From NCBI GenBank assembly GCA_964636705.1, contig CAZWUJ010000001.1, forward strand, positions 186,001 to 250,000: DNA of 64,000 nucleotides, written 5' to 3'. The notes under the pieces were generated by a model that was not told where the DNA came from, did no database searches, and worked only from the letters and a program-made list of their open reading frames with translations. The DNA comes from VXRJ01 sp964636705 (lineage in GTDB: Bacteria > Acidobacteriota > Vicinamibacteria > Vicinamibacterales > UBA8438). Each line of letters opens with the position of its first letter. The stretch's first letter is position 1. This document shows positions 1 to 7,859 of the stretch, in pieces. A program made the translations under genes and the position numbers.

Positions 1-287
1 CGCTCCCAGTCGCTGGCGTGCGCACCGACATCGGAGAGGTCGAGCGTGTCCAGGGTGAGGCCGACTGACCGCAGTTGCGCGATGAGCGGTGAGGCAGGCT
101 CGCCGGCGCCGGTCGCCATCGCCGTGTTGTGGCAGGTGACGCAGTAGCGATTGAGGAGCGCGCGGTGATCGGCCGGCTCGGTCTGCGCGGCGGCCGGCGG
201 CGGTTCCGCCGTGCCCAGCGCGAGCACCGCCATCGTCGCGAGCACCGCTGGCACGCCCCGGCGGACGCCCAGATATCTCCCGCTCAC
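1..287 (-). CDS. Exported cytochrome-like protein, 5' part only (runs off window start)
   Basis: The reverse strand reads a signal peptide (arginine-rich start, hydrophobic core, AAAQ cleavage region) followed by a heme-type motif in the context NRYCVTCHN, then continues in frame to the edge of the window. The same context (CVTCHN or CAACHN soon after a signal peptide) opens the two complete DUF1592 proteins of this window, so this is probably another cytochrome-bearing periplasmic protein of that kind. The start is taken as GTG at 287 because it gives a compact signal peptide; a second in-frame GTG lies at 335. No clear ribosome binding site was seen for either. The C-terminal domains, and so the exact family, are outside the window. 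Confidence 0.6.
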   Translation of the reverse strand, partial: MSGRYLGVRRGVPAVLATMAVLALGTAEPPPAAAQTEPADHRALLNRYCVTCHNTAMATGAGEPASPLIAQLRSVGLTLDTLDLSDVGAHASDWE

Positions 288-448
288 GTCGTCAATGCGC
301 GCCCGCTGACCGCCAAAGCGCCGGAATCCGTGCACTGCTGCGCCAACATGCCGTGGATCCCCGGATGCTAGAGCGTGCCGGAAAGGGTGTCAATCGGCGC
401 GGGCGGGCGGCCAGCAATCATCGACCAGGACGGGCTGGACCCGTGACA

Positions 449-520
449 ATCGGATGGAAACGGATGGACAGATGGACGAATGGCATGGCAAGCTTCATAT
501 CGGATGGAAACGGATGGACA
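449..520. repeat. Two 22-bp direct repeats just upstream of the Fic gene
   Basis: The same 22 bases, beginning atcggatggaaacgg, occur at 449-470 and 499-520 with a 50-bp period. The second copy ends one base before the preferred ATG of the Fic gene at 522 and contains an alternative ATG at 504. Such repeats can be operators for a DNA-binding protein, and the Fic protein carries its own C-terminal helix-turn-helix-like region. They could also be a simple local duplication. Confidence 0.6.
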
Positions 521-521
521 A

Positions 522-1583
522 ATGGATGGCGCACCTGACCTGTCGTCGCTACGAATCACTCCCGAGTTCCTGGGACTCATTGCCGAGATCGACGAATTCA
601 AGGGAGCCTGGCTCGCGCTCGGCCGCCTGGAGCCGGCGCGGATGTCCCGCCTGCGACACGTTGCGACGATCGAAAGCATCGGCTCGTCCACGCGCATTGA
701 AGGGGCGACACTGAGCGACACGGAGGTCGATCAGTTTCTCTCCGCGGTGGAGATCGGATCGTTCGCGACACGTGATCAACAGGAGGTGGCCGGGTACGCC
801 GACGTCATGAACACCGTGTTCGGCGCCTGGGAGGTCATCGACCTCACCGAGAACCACGTCCAGCAGCTTCACCGAGACCTGCTGAAGTACTCGGAGAAGG
901 ACGAACGCCACCGCGGCGCCTACAAGACGCTTCCTAACCACGTGGAAGCGTTCGGTCCCGGCGGCACGCGATTGGGCATCGTCTTCGAAACCGCGTCACC
1001 CTTCGACACGCCACGGCTGACGGCCGACCTGCTCGCGTGGACGCGCGCCGCGCTGGCGCGCCCTGCGGACCTGCATCCATTGCTGGTCATCGCCGTCTTC
1101 ATCGTCACGTTCCTCGCCATACATCCGTTCCAGGACGGCAACGGCCGGTTGGCGAGGATTCTGACGACCCTCCTCCTGTTGCGGGCCGGATACGGCTACG
1201 TGCCCTATTCCTCACTGGAAAGCGTCATCGAGCGGAGCCGGGACGCCTACTACCTAGCTCTGCGCCGGACCCAGCGGACGCTCCGAACTGCCGCGCCGGA
1301 CTGGGAGCCCTGGCTCGCGTATTTTCTCGCCGCCCTGCAACGACAAAAGCAGCACTTGCGTGAACTAGTCGAGCGTGAGCGCCTGATGCTCGGTGATTTT
1401 CCCGAACTTGCGTTGCGCATTCTGGGGATCGCCCGAGACCACGGACGCGTCACGATCCGTGCCGCCGTGGCGGCGACCGGGGCGAGCCGCAACACGATCA
1501 AGGATCACGTGAAGGCACTGACCCGTGGCGGCCAACTGATCAGACACGGCCGCGGCCGAGGGACTTGGTACCGGCCTGCGTGA
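522..1583 (+). CDS. Fic family protein (class II, N-terminal inhibitory motif)
   Basis: Fic enzymes transfer AMP, or another phosphate-linked group, from a nucleotide to protein hydroxyls. The catalytic motif HPFQDGNGR is complete at residues 201-209. The inhibitory motif S-x-x-x-E-G lies upstream at about residues 56-61 (in SSTRIEG), which is the class II arrangement where the inhibitory helix is in the same polypeptide. The N-terminal helical part fits Fic_N, and the last 70 or so residues look like a winged-helix domain (VTIRAAVAATGASRNTIKDH), as in many Fic-HTH proteins. ATG 522 (353 aa) is chosen because in-frame upstream starts at 480 and 504 fall in repeat DNA. No antitoxin partner is adjacent. 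Target unknown. Confidence 0.88.
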   Translation: MDGAPDLSSLRITPEFLGLIAEIDEFKGAWLALGRLEPARMSRLRHVATIESIGSSTRIEGATLSDTEVDQFLSAVEIGSFATRDQQEVAGYADVMNTVFGAWEVIDLTENHVQQLHRDLLKYSEKDERHRGAYKTLPNHVEAFGPGGTRLGIVFETASPFDTPRLTADLLAWTRAALARPADLHPLLVIAVFIVTFLAIHPFQDGNGRLARILTTLLLLRAGYGYVPYSSLESVIERSRDAYYLALRRTQRTLRTAAPDWEPWLAYFLAALQRQKQHLRELVERERLMLGDFPELALRILGIARDHGRVTIRAAVAATGASRNTIKDHVKALTRGGQLIRHGRGRGTWYRPA

Positions 1584-1705
1584 ACGCTGCGGACTGGCCG
1601 CAGCTTCGGTCGTCGGATGACGGTGTAGGATGGCCGAATCGAGGAAGACTCAACGCACCGAGCGGTTGCGCGCCCGGCGCCCTCGACACCGACGGAGGTC
1701 ACGTG

Positions 1706-3814
1706 ATGCGAAAGTCGTTCCCGCTTGCCTTGATGTGCGCACTGCTCGTCTTCGGTCCGCCGCCCTCGAACGCCCAGTCGGCGGCGGATGGGCCGTGGCA
1801 AACCTACGACACATCCAATGGCGAGTGGATGAGCTACGCCGGGGACGTGAAGGGGACGAAGTACTCGCCGCTCGATCAGATCGACCGCGACAACTTCGCC
1901 GACCTGGAGATCGCCTGGGAGTGGACCACCGTAGATCGCGTGGTGAGCCGCACCACGCCGGGGGGCGGCGAGTGGCGGGCGCCGCTCGAGGCGATCGTCG
2001 ATTCGTTGGTCGAAGACACGCCGGATCTCTACCGGACAGGCCATCGCCCGGGCTACTCGCGCCTGCAGGCGACCCCACTGATGGTAGGTGGCGTGCTCTA
2101 CTTCAACACCCCGCTCTCGCAGGGCGTTGCAGTGGATGCAACGACCGGCGAGACCCTCTGGGTGTACAACCCGAAAAGCTACGAACTGGGGACGCCGACC
2201 ATGAGCAGCCCCTGGTCGCAACGGGGCGTCGCCTACTGGACCGACGGCGAGGGAGACGAACGCATCTTCTGGGGAACCGGCAGCGGCCACCTGGTCTGTG
2301 CGGAGGCGAGGACGGGCAGGCCGTGTGAGGGCTTCGGCACGTCGGAGAACGGCATGGTGGACGCCATGGCCGGGCTGCCCCGCGCCGATCGCAACGAGCG
2401 AGACTACCTGAACGCGCTGCCGTGGGGCATCCACTCGCCTCCCATCGTGGTGCGCGACAAGGTGATCCATGGATCGCAGGTCGCCGACCGGCGGATCACG
2501 AAGGAGGCGATCCCGGGATGGGTACGCGCGTGGGACGTCCGGACCGGCGAGCATGCCTGGGACTTCCACACCGTCCCCAACAGCGCCGACGAGTACGGCG
2601 TCGACACCTGGCTGAACGAGTCGTGGCGCTATTCGGGCAACGCCAACGTCTGGTCGATGCTGGCCGGCGACAACGAGCTGGGGCACGTCTATCTGCCGAC
2701 CGGAACGACCACGAACGACTACTATGGCGCCGACCGGCTGGGCGACAACCTCTTTTCCGAGACCCTCATCGCGGTCGACGTCGAGACCGGCGACCGGCTC
2801 TGGCACTTCCAGGCGGTCCACCACGGCCTCTGGGACTACGACTTCGCGACCCACCCGAATCTGGTCGACGTCGTCGTCGACGGGCGGCCCGTCCGCGCCC
2901 TCGCGCAGGTGAGCAAGCAGGGCTTCGTCTATGTCTTCGATCGGGAAACAGGCGAGCCAATCTGGCCCATCGAGGAACGTCCCGTGCCGCAGGAAACGAA
3001 CATGCCGGGTGAGGTCCCCTCCCCAACGCAGCCGTTCCCGACGAAGCCGGCGCCGTTCGACTACCAGGGGATCGAGGTGGACGACCTGATCGACTTCACG
3101 CCGGAGTTGCGGGAGATGGCGCTCGAGGTGGTCGACGGCTACCGGCTCGGTCCGCTCTTCACTCCGCTCGACCGACCCATCGAGGGCGTGACCCGCGGCA
3201 CGCTCATGCGGCCGCCGCCGGGCGGAACGGCCGGTTGGTCCGGCGCCGCCGTCGATCCGGATACCGGCATGATCTACATCCCGTCCCGCAACCAGCCCGC
3301 GCTCATAACGCTCTACTCGCCCGACCCGGTCCTCGGCGCCACCGTCACGTATACGCACGGGGCGCCGGAGGAGCAGCGGCTTGCCGGCACCGCCCCGCGC
3401 GGTCCGCGGATGCCGCAGGGGCTGCCGCTGGTCAAGCCGCCCTACTCGCGCATGACCGCCATCGATCTGAACACCGGCGATCACGCCTGGTGGGTGCCGA
3501 CCGGCAACGGCGACCGCTTCCGCAATCACCCGATGCTGCGCGACCTCGATCTCCCCCCGCTCGGTGGCGACAACGCCATCACCGGTCCCCTGCTGACGAA
3601 GACGCTGCTCATTTACTGCCTCACCGCGGGCGGGTCGGACGGCGGACCGCGCCTGGTAGCGTACGACAAGGCGACCGGGGAGGAACTGGCGTCCGTCGAT
3701 CTGCCGAGCGGCTCGATCGGGACGCCGATGACCTACATGGCCGATGGACGGCAGTACATCGCCCTGACGGTCGGCGGCGGGCCACGGCTCGTCGCCTACG
3801 CGCTGCCGGACTGA
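1706..3814 (+). CDS. PQQ-dependent (quinoprotein) dehydrogenase, exported
   Basis: A 702-residue protein with a signal peptide (MRKSFPLALMCALLVFG, cleaved near SNAQS) and the eight-bladed beta-propeller of quinoprotein glucose or alcohol dehydrogenases. Characteristic stretches are the N-terminal MSYAGDVKGTKYSPLDQI, the W-docking HHGLWDYDFATHPNLVDV and the C-terminal GGDNAITGPLLTKTLL followed by GSIGTPMTYMADGRQYIAL. The family oxidises sugars or alcohols in the periplasm and passes electrons to quinone or cytochrome. No CxxCH is present, so it is not a quinohemoprotein. ATG 1706 is preferred over earlier starts because GGAGG sits 7 nt upstream and the signal peptide begins there. Its 3' end overlaps the convergent permease gene by 19 bp. 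Substrate cannot be told from sequence. Confidence 0.87.
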   Translation: MRKSFPLALMCALLVFGPPPSNAQSAADGPWQTYDTSNGEWMSYAGDVKGTKYSPLDQIDRDNFADLEIAWEWTTVDRVVSRTTPGGGEWRAPLEAIVDSLVEDTPDLYRTGHRPGYSRLQATPLMVGGVLYFNTPLSQGVAVDATTGETLWVYNPKSYELGTPTMSSPWSQRGVAYWTDGEGDERIFWGTGSGHLVCAEARTGRPCEGFGTSENGMVDAMAGLPRADRNERDYLNALPWGIHSPPIVVRDKVIHGSQVADRRITKEAIPGWVRAWDVRTGEHAWDFHTVPNSADEYGVDTWLNESWRYSGNANVWSMLAGDNELGHVYLPTGTTTNDYYGADRLGDNLFSETLIAVDVETGDRLWHFQAVHHGLWDYDFATHPNLVDVVVDGRPVRALAQVSKQGFVYVFDRETGEPIWPIEERPVPQETNMPGEVPSPTQPFPTKPAPFDYQGIEVDDLIDFTPELREMALEVVDGYRLGPLFTPLDRPIEGVTRGTLMRPPPGGTAGWSGAAVDPDTGMIYIPSRNQPALITLYSPDPVLGATVTYTHGAPEEQRLAGTAPRGPRMPQGLPLVKPPYSRMTAIDLNTGDHAWWVPTGNGDRFRNHPMLRDLDLPPLGGDNAITGPLLTKTLLIYCLTAGGSDGGPRLVAYDKATGEELASVDLPSGSIGTPMTYMADGRQYIALTVGGGPRLVAYALPD

Positions 3815-5499
3815 GGGTTCATGCTCTCCTTATTCGACGGCGTCGACGGATAGCGGAACATCGATCCCGGCGCGGCCGGCTTCAGGCTCTCCCGCATCCG
3901 CGTCGCGAAGTCGTCCAGCGTGATCGAGGTCAGAAGGCCGGCCCCGACGGCCACTGCGATTGTCATCCCGACCACGGCCGCGACCCACCGGAAGAGCACG
4001 TACTGGATCCCAACCGCCACACCCACGGCCATGAAGAGGACCGCCAACGCCCCCATCGACAGGGCGTTGCGCGCCGGGTCCATCTGCTGGCCGAACGGCA
4101 CGCCGGCAATCAGCCGCAGCCCCACAGCCAGATAGAACGAGGCGACGGCGATGCAGTAGCCGATGAACAGGGCAGCATCGACCAGACCCCAGGACCAGGC
4201 AAGCACGGGCAGCGAGAAGGCACTCGGCAGAACGACCACCGGGACCCAGAGGGCGGCGTGGACTCCGCGCGCGAACGGACGGAAGCGGTCGTCCGGCACG
4301 ACGGCGAGCGACCAGACGCCCCGGTGGCCGCTACCGTAGGCCAGGAACAGACAGACGACCAGCGCGAGCATGCCCAACAGGTGCGGCAGAAAGTGTGTGG
4401 GAGCAAAGCCCGGGGCAAACGGTGACGGGTCGCGCCCGGTAACGAACAGGACAATCAAGATCACCAGTAGGCCGGGCGCCTGCATGGCCATTCCGCGCCA
4501 GAAGTGCCAGTCGCGGACCAGCAGGGAGCGGAGATATTCGTAGCCGGCGCGGGCCGCCTGCCCACCCGCGAGCTTACCGACCCAGCGCCCGATGCGTAGT
4601 CGCCGGCGCCGCCGAGTTCCGGCGCCCGTCTGCAACAGGCTCGACGCCCGGATCAGATGGTCCCGCGACAGCGCTCTGAGCCCGAACACGACCGCGAGAG
4701 CCGCCACGGCAACGACCGCGACTCCCGCCAGCGCCGGGAATCCGCCCGGAATCGCCTCGCCGACCACGCGCCATGCCGCAGGCGCTTGGACAGACGCTGC
4801 CCAGCCTTCCAGTTCCGCAACCAGATCGTCCAGGTAACGGAACCCCCAGATGACCAACAGGGGGACAGCCTGAACCACCGCCGCGGCCGCCTTGAGACGC
4901 CGTACCGGCACGAAGCGGACCAGCCATCCGAACAGGCTGCAGCAAAGCAGTCCGACGACCAGCCCGGTCGTCAGCACGATCAGGAAGTGGGCCAGCGGAT
5001 AGGCCAGACGGGAGTACGGGCCGGTGTGGGAGAGCAGCGAGCCAAGGAGCGCGGGCACCAGGTTCATCCCCGTCACGACGTAGACAACGGCCCGGACCAG
5101 GTGGGTCAGCTTCGCCGCCCACCAAGTCGTACCGCTCACCGGCTGATGCGCCAGGATCAGCCCGTCGACCGGGTTCACCAGGCTTTCGGCGACCTCGGCA
5201 ACCAGGACGACGCCCAGCTGCAGGACCGTCAACGCCAGGAAGACGAGGAGGTAAGTCTCCGGGCCGGCGCCGGTCACCGCCATCACGACGCTGAGGAGAG
5301 CCGAGAGTATGAACCAGAGAACGGCGAGGGCGCGCACGGAGTCGTAGCCGCCAAGGCCGACAAGTTCCTGTCGCGCGCCCAGCGTCTCGAACAGATCGAC
5401 AAGGACCCAGTACTGCCGCGGCTCGAGGCCGCGACGCTCGAGCAGCCGGGTGAACGCCGGACCGCGAACCAGCCTACGGAAGACGGACAGGGCGTCCAA
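3796..5499 (-). CDS. Multi-pass membrane protein, probable ABC transporter permease
   Basis: This 567-residue protein has about twelve hydrophobic segments spread over its whole length and no soluble enzymatic domain. It begins at a TTG (5499), the first possible start after an in-frame stop, with AGGTGA about 7 nt upstream. The layout resembles large ABC-2-like exporter permeases, and an ABC ATPase lies on the same strand about 1 kb upstream (6510-7301), so the two probably form one exporter even though a NYN-domain gene lies between them. The last 30 residues are soluble and rich in Pro and Ser. Substrate unknown. The family call rests on context and topology, not on a diagnostic motif. Confidence 0.6.
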   Translation of the reverse strand: MDALSVFRRLVRGPAFTRLLERRGLEPRQYWVLVDLFETLGARQELVGLGGYDSVRALAVLWFILSALLSVVMAVTGAGPETYLLVFLALTVLQLGVVLVAEVAESLVNPVDGLILAHQPVSGTTWWAAKLTHLVRAVVYVVTGMNLVPALLGSLLSHTGPYSRLAYPLAHFLIVLTTGLVVGLLCCSLFGWLVRFVPVRRLKAAAAVVQAVPLLVIWGFRYLDDLVAELEGWAASVQAPAAWRVVGEAIPGGFPALAGVAVVAVAALAVVFGLRALSRDHLIRASSLLQTGAGTRRRRRLRIGRWVGKLAGGQAARAGYEYLRSLLVRDWHFWRGMAMQAPGLLVILIVLFVTGRDPSPFAPGFAPTHFLPHLLGMLALVVCLFLAYGSGHRGVWSLAVVPDDRFRPFARGVHAALWVPVVVLPSAFSLPVLAWSWGLVDAALFIGYCIAVASFYLAVGLRLIAGVPFGQQMDPARNALSMGALAVLFMAVGVAVGIQYVLFRWVAAVVGMTIAVAVGAGLLTSITLDDFATRMRESLKPAAPGSMFRYPSTPSNKESMNPQSGSA

Positions 5500-5584
5500 T
5501 ACAAGTCACCTGCGCCGCTCCCGCCTTGTTGGCCCCACCGCGGCACCATGGAAATCGGAACTGCGAGCAGACCGTCATGCTCTC

Positions 5585-6283
5585 CTACTGTACGGGAGGC
5601 CGCGGCCTCGGAAAACCGCTTCTCAAGCCGTCGATGTGTTCATGCAGGTCACGAGAGACGTTCTGCCAGAGGGGATCCAGAATGAACTGCATCCCCTCAC
5701 GCCGCGCGAGCTTCGCAGCGGGAACGAAATCGGAGTCGCCAGAAACGAGAACGATGATCTGTGCTTGGCGCTTCAGCGTGATGGTCGCAATGTCCAGACC
5801 GATCCGCATGTCCACGCCCTTCTGACGCAACGCCGGAGTGAAGTCCTCGTCAGAGACATCACCAAACGTCAGCTCGCCGCGCAGAAGACGCCGCTGCGGC
5901 TCCGGCTTCAGAATCCAGGCACGGTCCCGGTGCCGACGGACTTCACCCAGCCGCAAGGCAAGGCTCGGTCGGCGACGCAACGCCTCGAAGAGCTCCTTCC
6001 GGAAGATTGCCTGTTCCGTCTTGCTGTAGTCGATGGCAAGATGACCAACGGCCGTGTGCTCTTTCTGCTCGTACGGCCGGGCGTCGTAGTAGAAGCTCCG
6101 ATGGAGCAGTGACACTGGATTCGGGGCCTGCTGGATTTCGTTCAACTGCCGGAGGTGACTGTTGACAAGTTGCCCGACCGATTCGGCGACCGCCTTCGCG
6201 TTCGTTGTCTCAACGTCGGGCCGGACAACGGGCAACCGCTTCAGGAAGTAGCCGCCGTCAATGAGGATCGCCGCCTTCGTCAC
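5585..6283 (-). CDS. NYN domain (LabA/PIN-like) protein, putative RNase
   Basis: The protein (232 aa) opens with AAILIDGGYFLKRL and has the second half motif GVDMRIGLDIATIT followed by VLVSGDSDFVPAAKLAR. These acidic clusters (Asp 9, the GVDMRIGLDI pair, the GDSDF pair) are the metal-binding set of NYN/LabA proteins, which are PIN-fold nucleases or nucleotide-binding proteins. GTG 6283 is preferred because the domain starts there; the open frame extends to 6319 without family similarity. It is co-oriented with and lies between the ABC ATPase and the permease, with gaps of 226 and 85 bp. A cellular role cannot be assigned. Confidence 0.75.
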   Translation of the reverse strand: MTKAAILIDGGYFLKRLPVVRPDVETTNAKAVAESVGQLVNSHLRQLNEIQQAPNPVSLLHRSFYYDARPYEQKEHTAVGHLAIDYSKTEQAIFRKELFEALRRRPSLALRLGEVRRHRDRAWILKPEPQRRLLRGELTFGDVSDEDFTPALRQKGVDMRIGLDIATITLKRQAQIIVLVSGDSDFVPAAKLARREGMQFILDPLWQNVSRDLHEHIDGLRSGFPRPRPPVQ

Positions 6284-6509
6284 ATGAATCACCCACCACG
6301 TACGTAGTGGATGTCTCAAGAAGAAAAGCCCCGTGGGATCGGCCTCACTCTTGATTACCGAACTGGCATCAGTCCGGGAGTGCAGCGTAATGCCAAGGGG
6401 CGAATCTCTAGATTCTCCCCGGTCGTGCCGCCTGCGTCAAGAAGGAGCCCCCCCGGTGCCCCAGTCGGGTGGACGACGCTGGCTGTCCGTGTACGATGCT
6501 CAAGAGCGG

Positions 6510-7301
6510 TCACGCGCGTAACGCGTCGATGACGCCGACGACGCCGCTCGCCGACCCTTCCGTCTCCGTCAGTTGCCGAAAGACGTCCTCCAGGCTGCCC
6601 CGCTCCGCGGATGCCTTCAACTCGTCGATCGAGCCGTCCGCAATCAGCCGGCCTTCTTCAATGATGAGGACGCGGTCGCAGACGCGCTCCACCACGTCCA
6701 GAACGTGGGAGCTGTAGAGAATGGCCTTGCCTTCCGCCGCGAGTGCCGCCACGAGGTCTCGCACCATGATGCCGGCGTTGACATCGAGGCCAGAGAGCGG
6801 TTCGTCGAGCAGGACGATGTCCGGATTGTGCAGCAGCGCCGCGCACAGCAGGATCTTCTGGCGCATTCCCTTGGAGTACTCGTCCAGGGGCCGCACGCGA
6901 TCCTCGGTCAGGCCGAACGGTTCCAGAAACCGCTCGATGCGCTGCTGCAGCCGCTCTTCGGAGACATCCTGGAGCCGACCCATCAGCTCGAGAAACTCCT
7001 CGCCCGTGAGGCTCTCGAAGAGACCTGCCGCCTCGGGCACGTAGCCGAGGTGCTTCTTCGCCTCGACCGCCTCCTCCGGCATTGCGTGACCGGCGACGGC
7101 CACCGTCCCGTCGCCCGGCGGGAGGATGCCGGCCAGGATCTTGATCGTCGTGCTCTTCCCGGCTCCGTTACGCCCGAGCAGCCCGACGACCTCCCCGCGC
7201 CGGAGCTCGAAGGAAATTCCGTGCAGGACCTCGCCGGCCCCGTAGGTGAACGTGAGGTTGTCGACGCTCACCGCGACGTCAGGCTCCAACTCCCTGTGCA
7301 T
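6510..7301 (-). CDS. ABC transporter ATP-binding protein
   Basis: A 263-residue nucleotide-binding subunit with Walker A GRNGAGKST (residues 43-51), signature YSKGMRQ, Walker B IVLLDEP and the H-loop SSH. The long linker and the C-terminal DVFRQLTE region are typical of ABC-2 or ABC exporter ATPases of the CcmA/NatA kind. ATG 7299-7301 starts it. On the same strand it is followed by the NYN gene and the multi-pass membrane protein, the likely permease partner. No substrate can be named. Confidence 0.85.
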   Translation of the reverse strand: MHRELEPDVAVSVDNLTFTYGAGEVLHGISFELRRGEVVGLLGRNGAGKSTTIKILAGILPPGDGTVAVAGHAMPEEAVEAKKHLGYVPEAAGLFESLTGEEFLELMGRLQDVSEERLQQRIERFLEPFGLTEDRVRPLDEYSKGMRQKILLCAALLHNPDIVLLDEPLSGLDVNAGIMVRDLVAALAAEGKAILYSSHVLDVVERVCDRVLIIEEGRLIADGSIDELKASAERGSLEDVFRQLTETEGSASGVVGVIDALRA

Positions 7302-7435
7302 ATGGGGAGCAACTCTACATCTTGCGGCTCCCGGTCACGTACGCACGCATTGCCCGATCCACCCGCACGCGGTACGATGCAGGCCATCAACGCGGGCATA
7401 TCGACGGACTGGGTCCGCTGACCGAAGGAGCATCG

Positions 7436-7835
7436 ATGTCGCGGCGAGGCGAGAGTCGGCGCCGGGTGTCCGAGCGGCCGGGCGGCGCGCTGGTGGCGGG
7501 CGCCGTTTGCGCCATCCTCCTGCCCGGGGCGGCCGTGGCGACGGCATCCGCCCAGACGGCGGCGGACGCGTCTCCGCGCCAGATCTTCGACCGTTACTGC
7601 GTTACCTGCCAACGTTGCCAACGCCGACGGAAACACGGCCCTGCCGCCGCCGCGGGGGCAGGCTATGACAGTGTCGTCCAGTACCTCGTCGCGCAAGGCG
7701 CCCGGACCGACCTGGAGAACGCCGAGGGGCGCACGCCACTGGCGCTCGCCCAGCGCGGCGCGCTCCGCGGCCGAGGCCGCTTCGCCGCACGAAAGCACCG
7801 TGGAGCTGCTGCGCCGCCTCGGCGCCGGTGAGTAG
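7436..7835 (+). pseudogene. Broken cytochrome/ankyrin gene: signal peptide and CxxC joined to ankyrin tail
   Basis: A good start (ATG 7436, AAGGAG 5 nt upstream) opens a signal peptide and the usual QIFDRYCVTC of exported cytochromes. The sequence then loses the heme His (CVTCQ), and in a second frame reads VANADGNTAL, the beginning of an ankyrin repeat. The first frame resumes with GAGYDSVVQYLVAQGARTDL and GRTPLALAQRG, and a further frame shift gives the natural end STVELLRRLGAGE and a TAG at 7833-7835. So an N-terminal cytochrome piece is fused to the last ankyrin repeats by a large deletion, with at least two frameshifts. Product not expected to function. Confidence 0.75.
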
Positions 7836-7859
7836 CGCTCCTCCGGCGCCTTCGACTGA

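Noticed and set aside
1505..3529. Long minus-strand open frame opposite the first PQQ gene
   Set aside because: Arginine- and valine-rich antisense of a GC-rich gene; the plus strand has a clear family, signal peptide and ribosome binding site.
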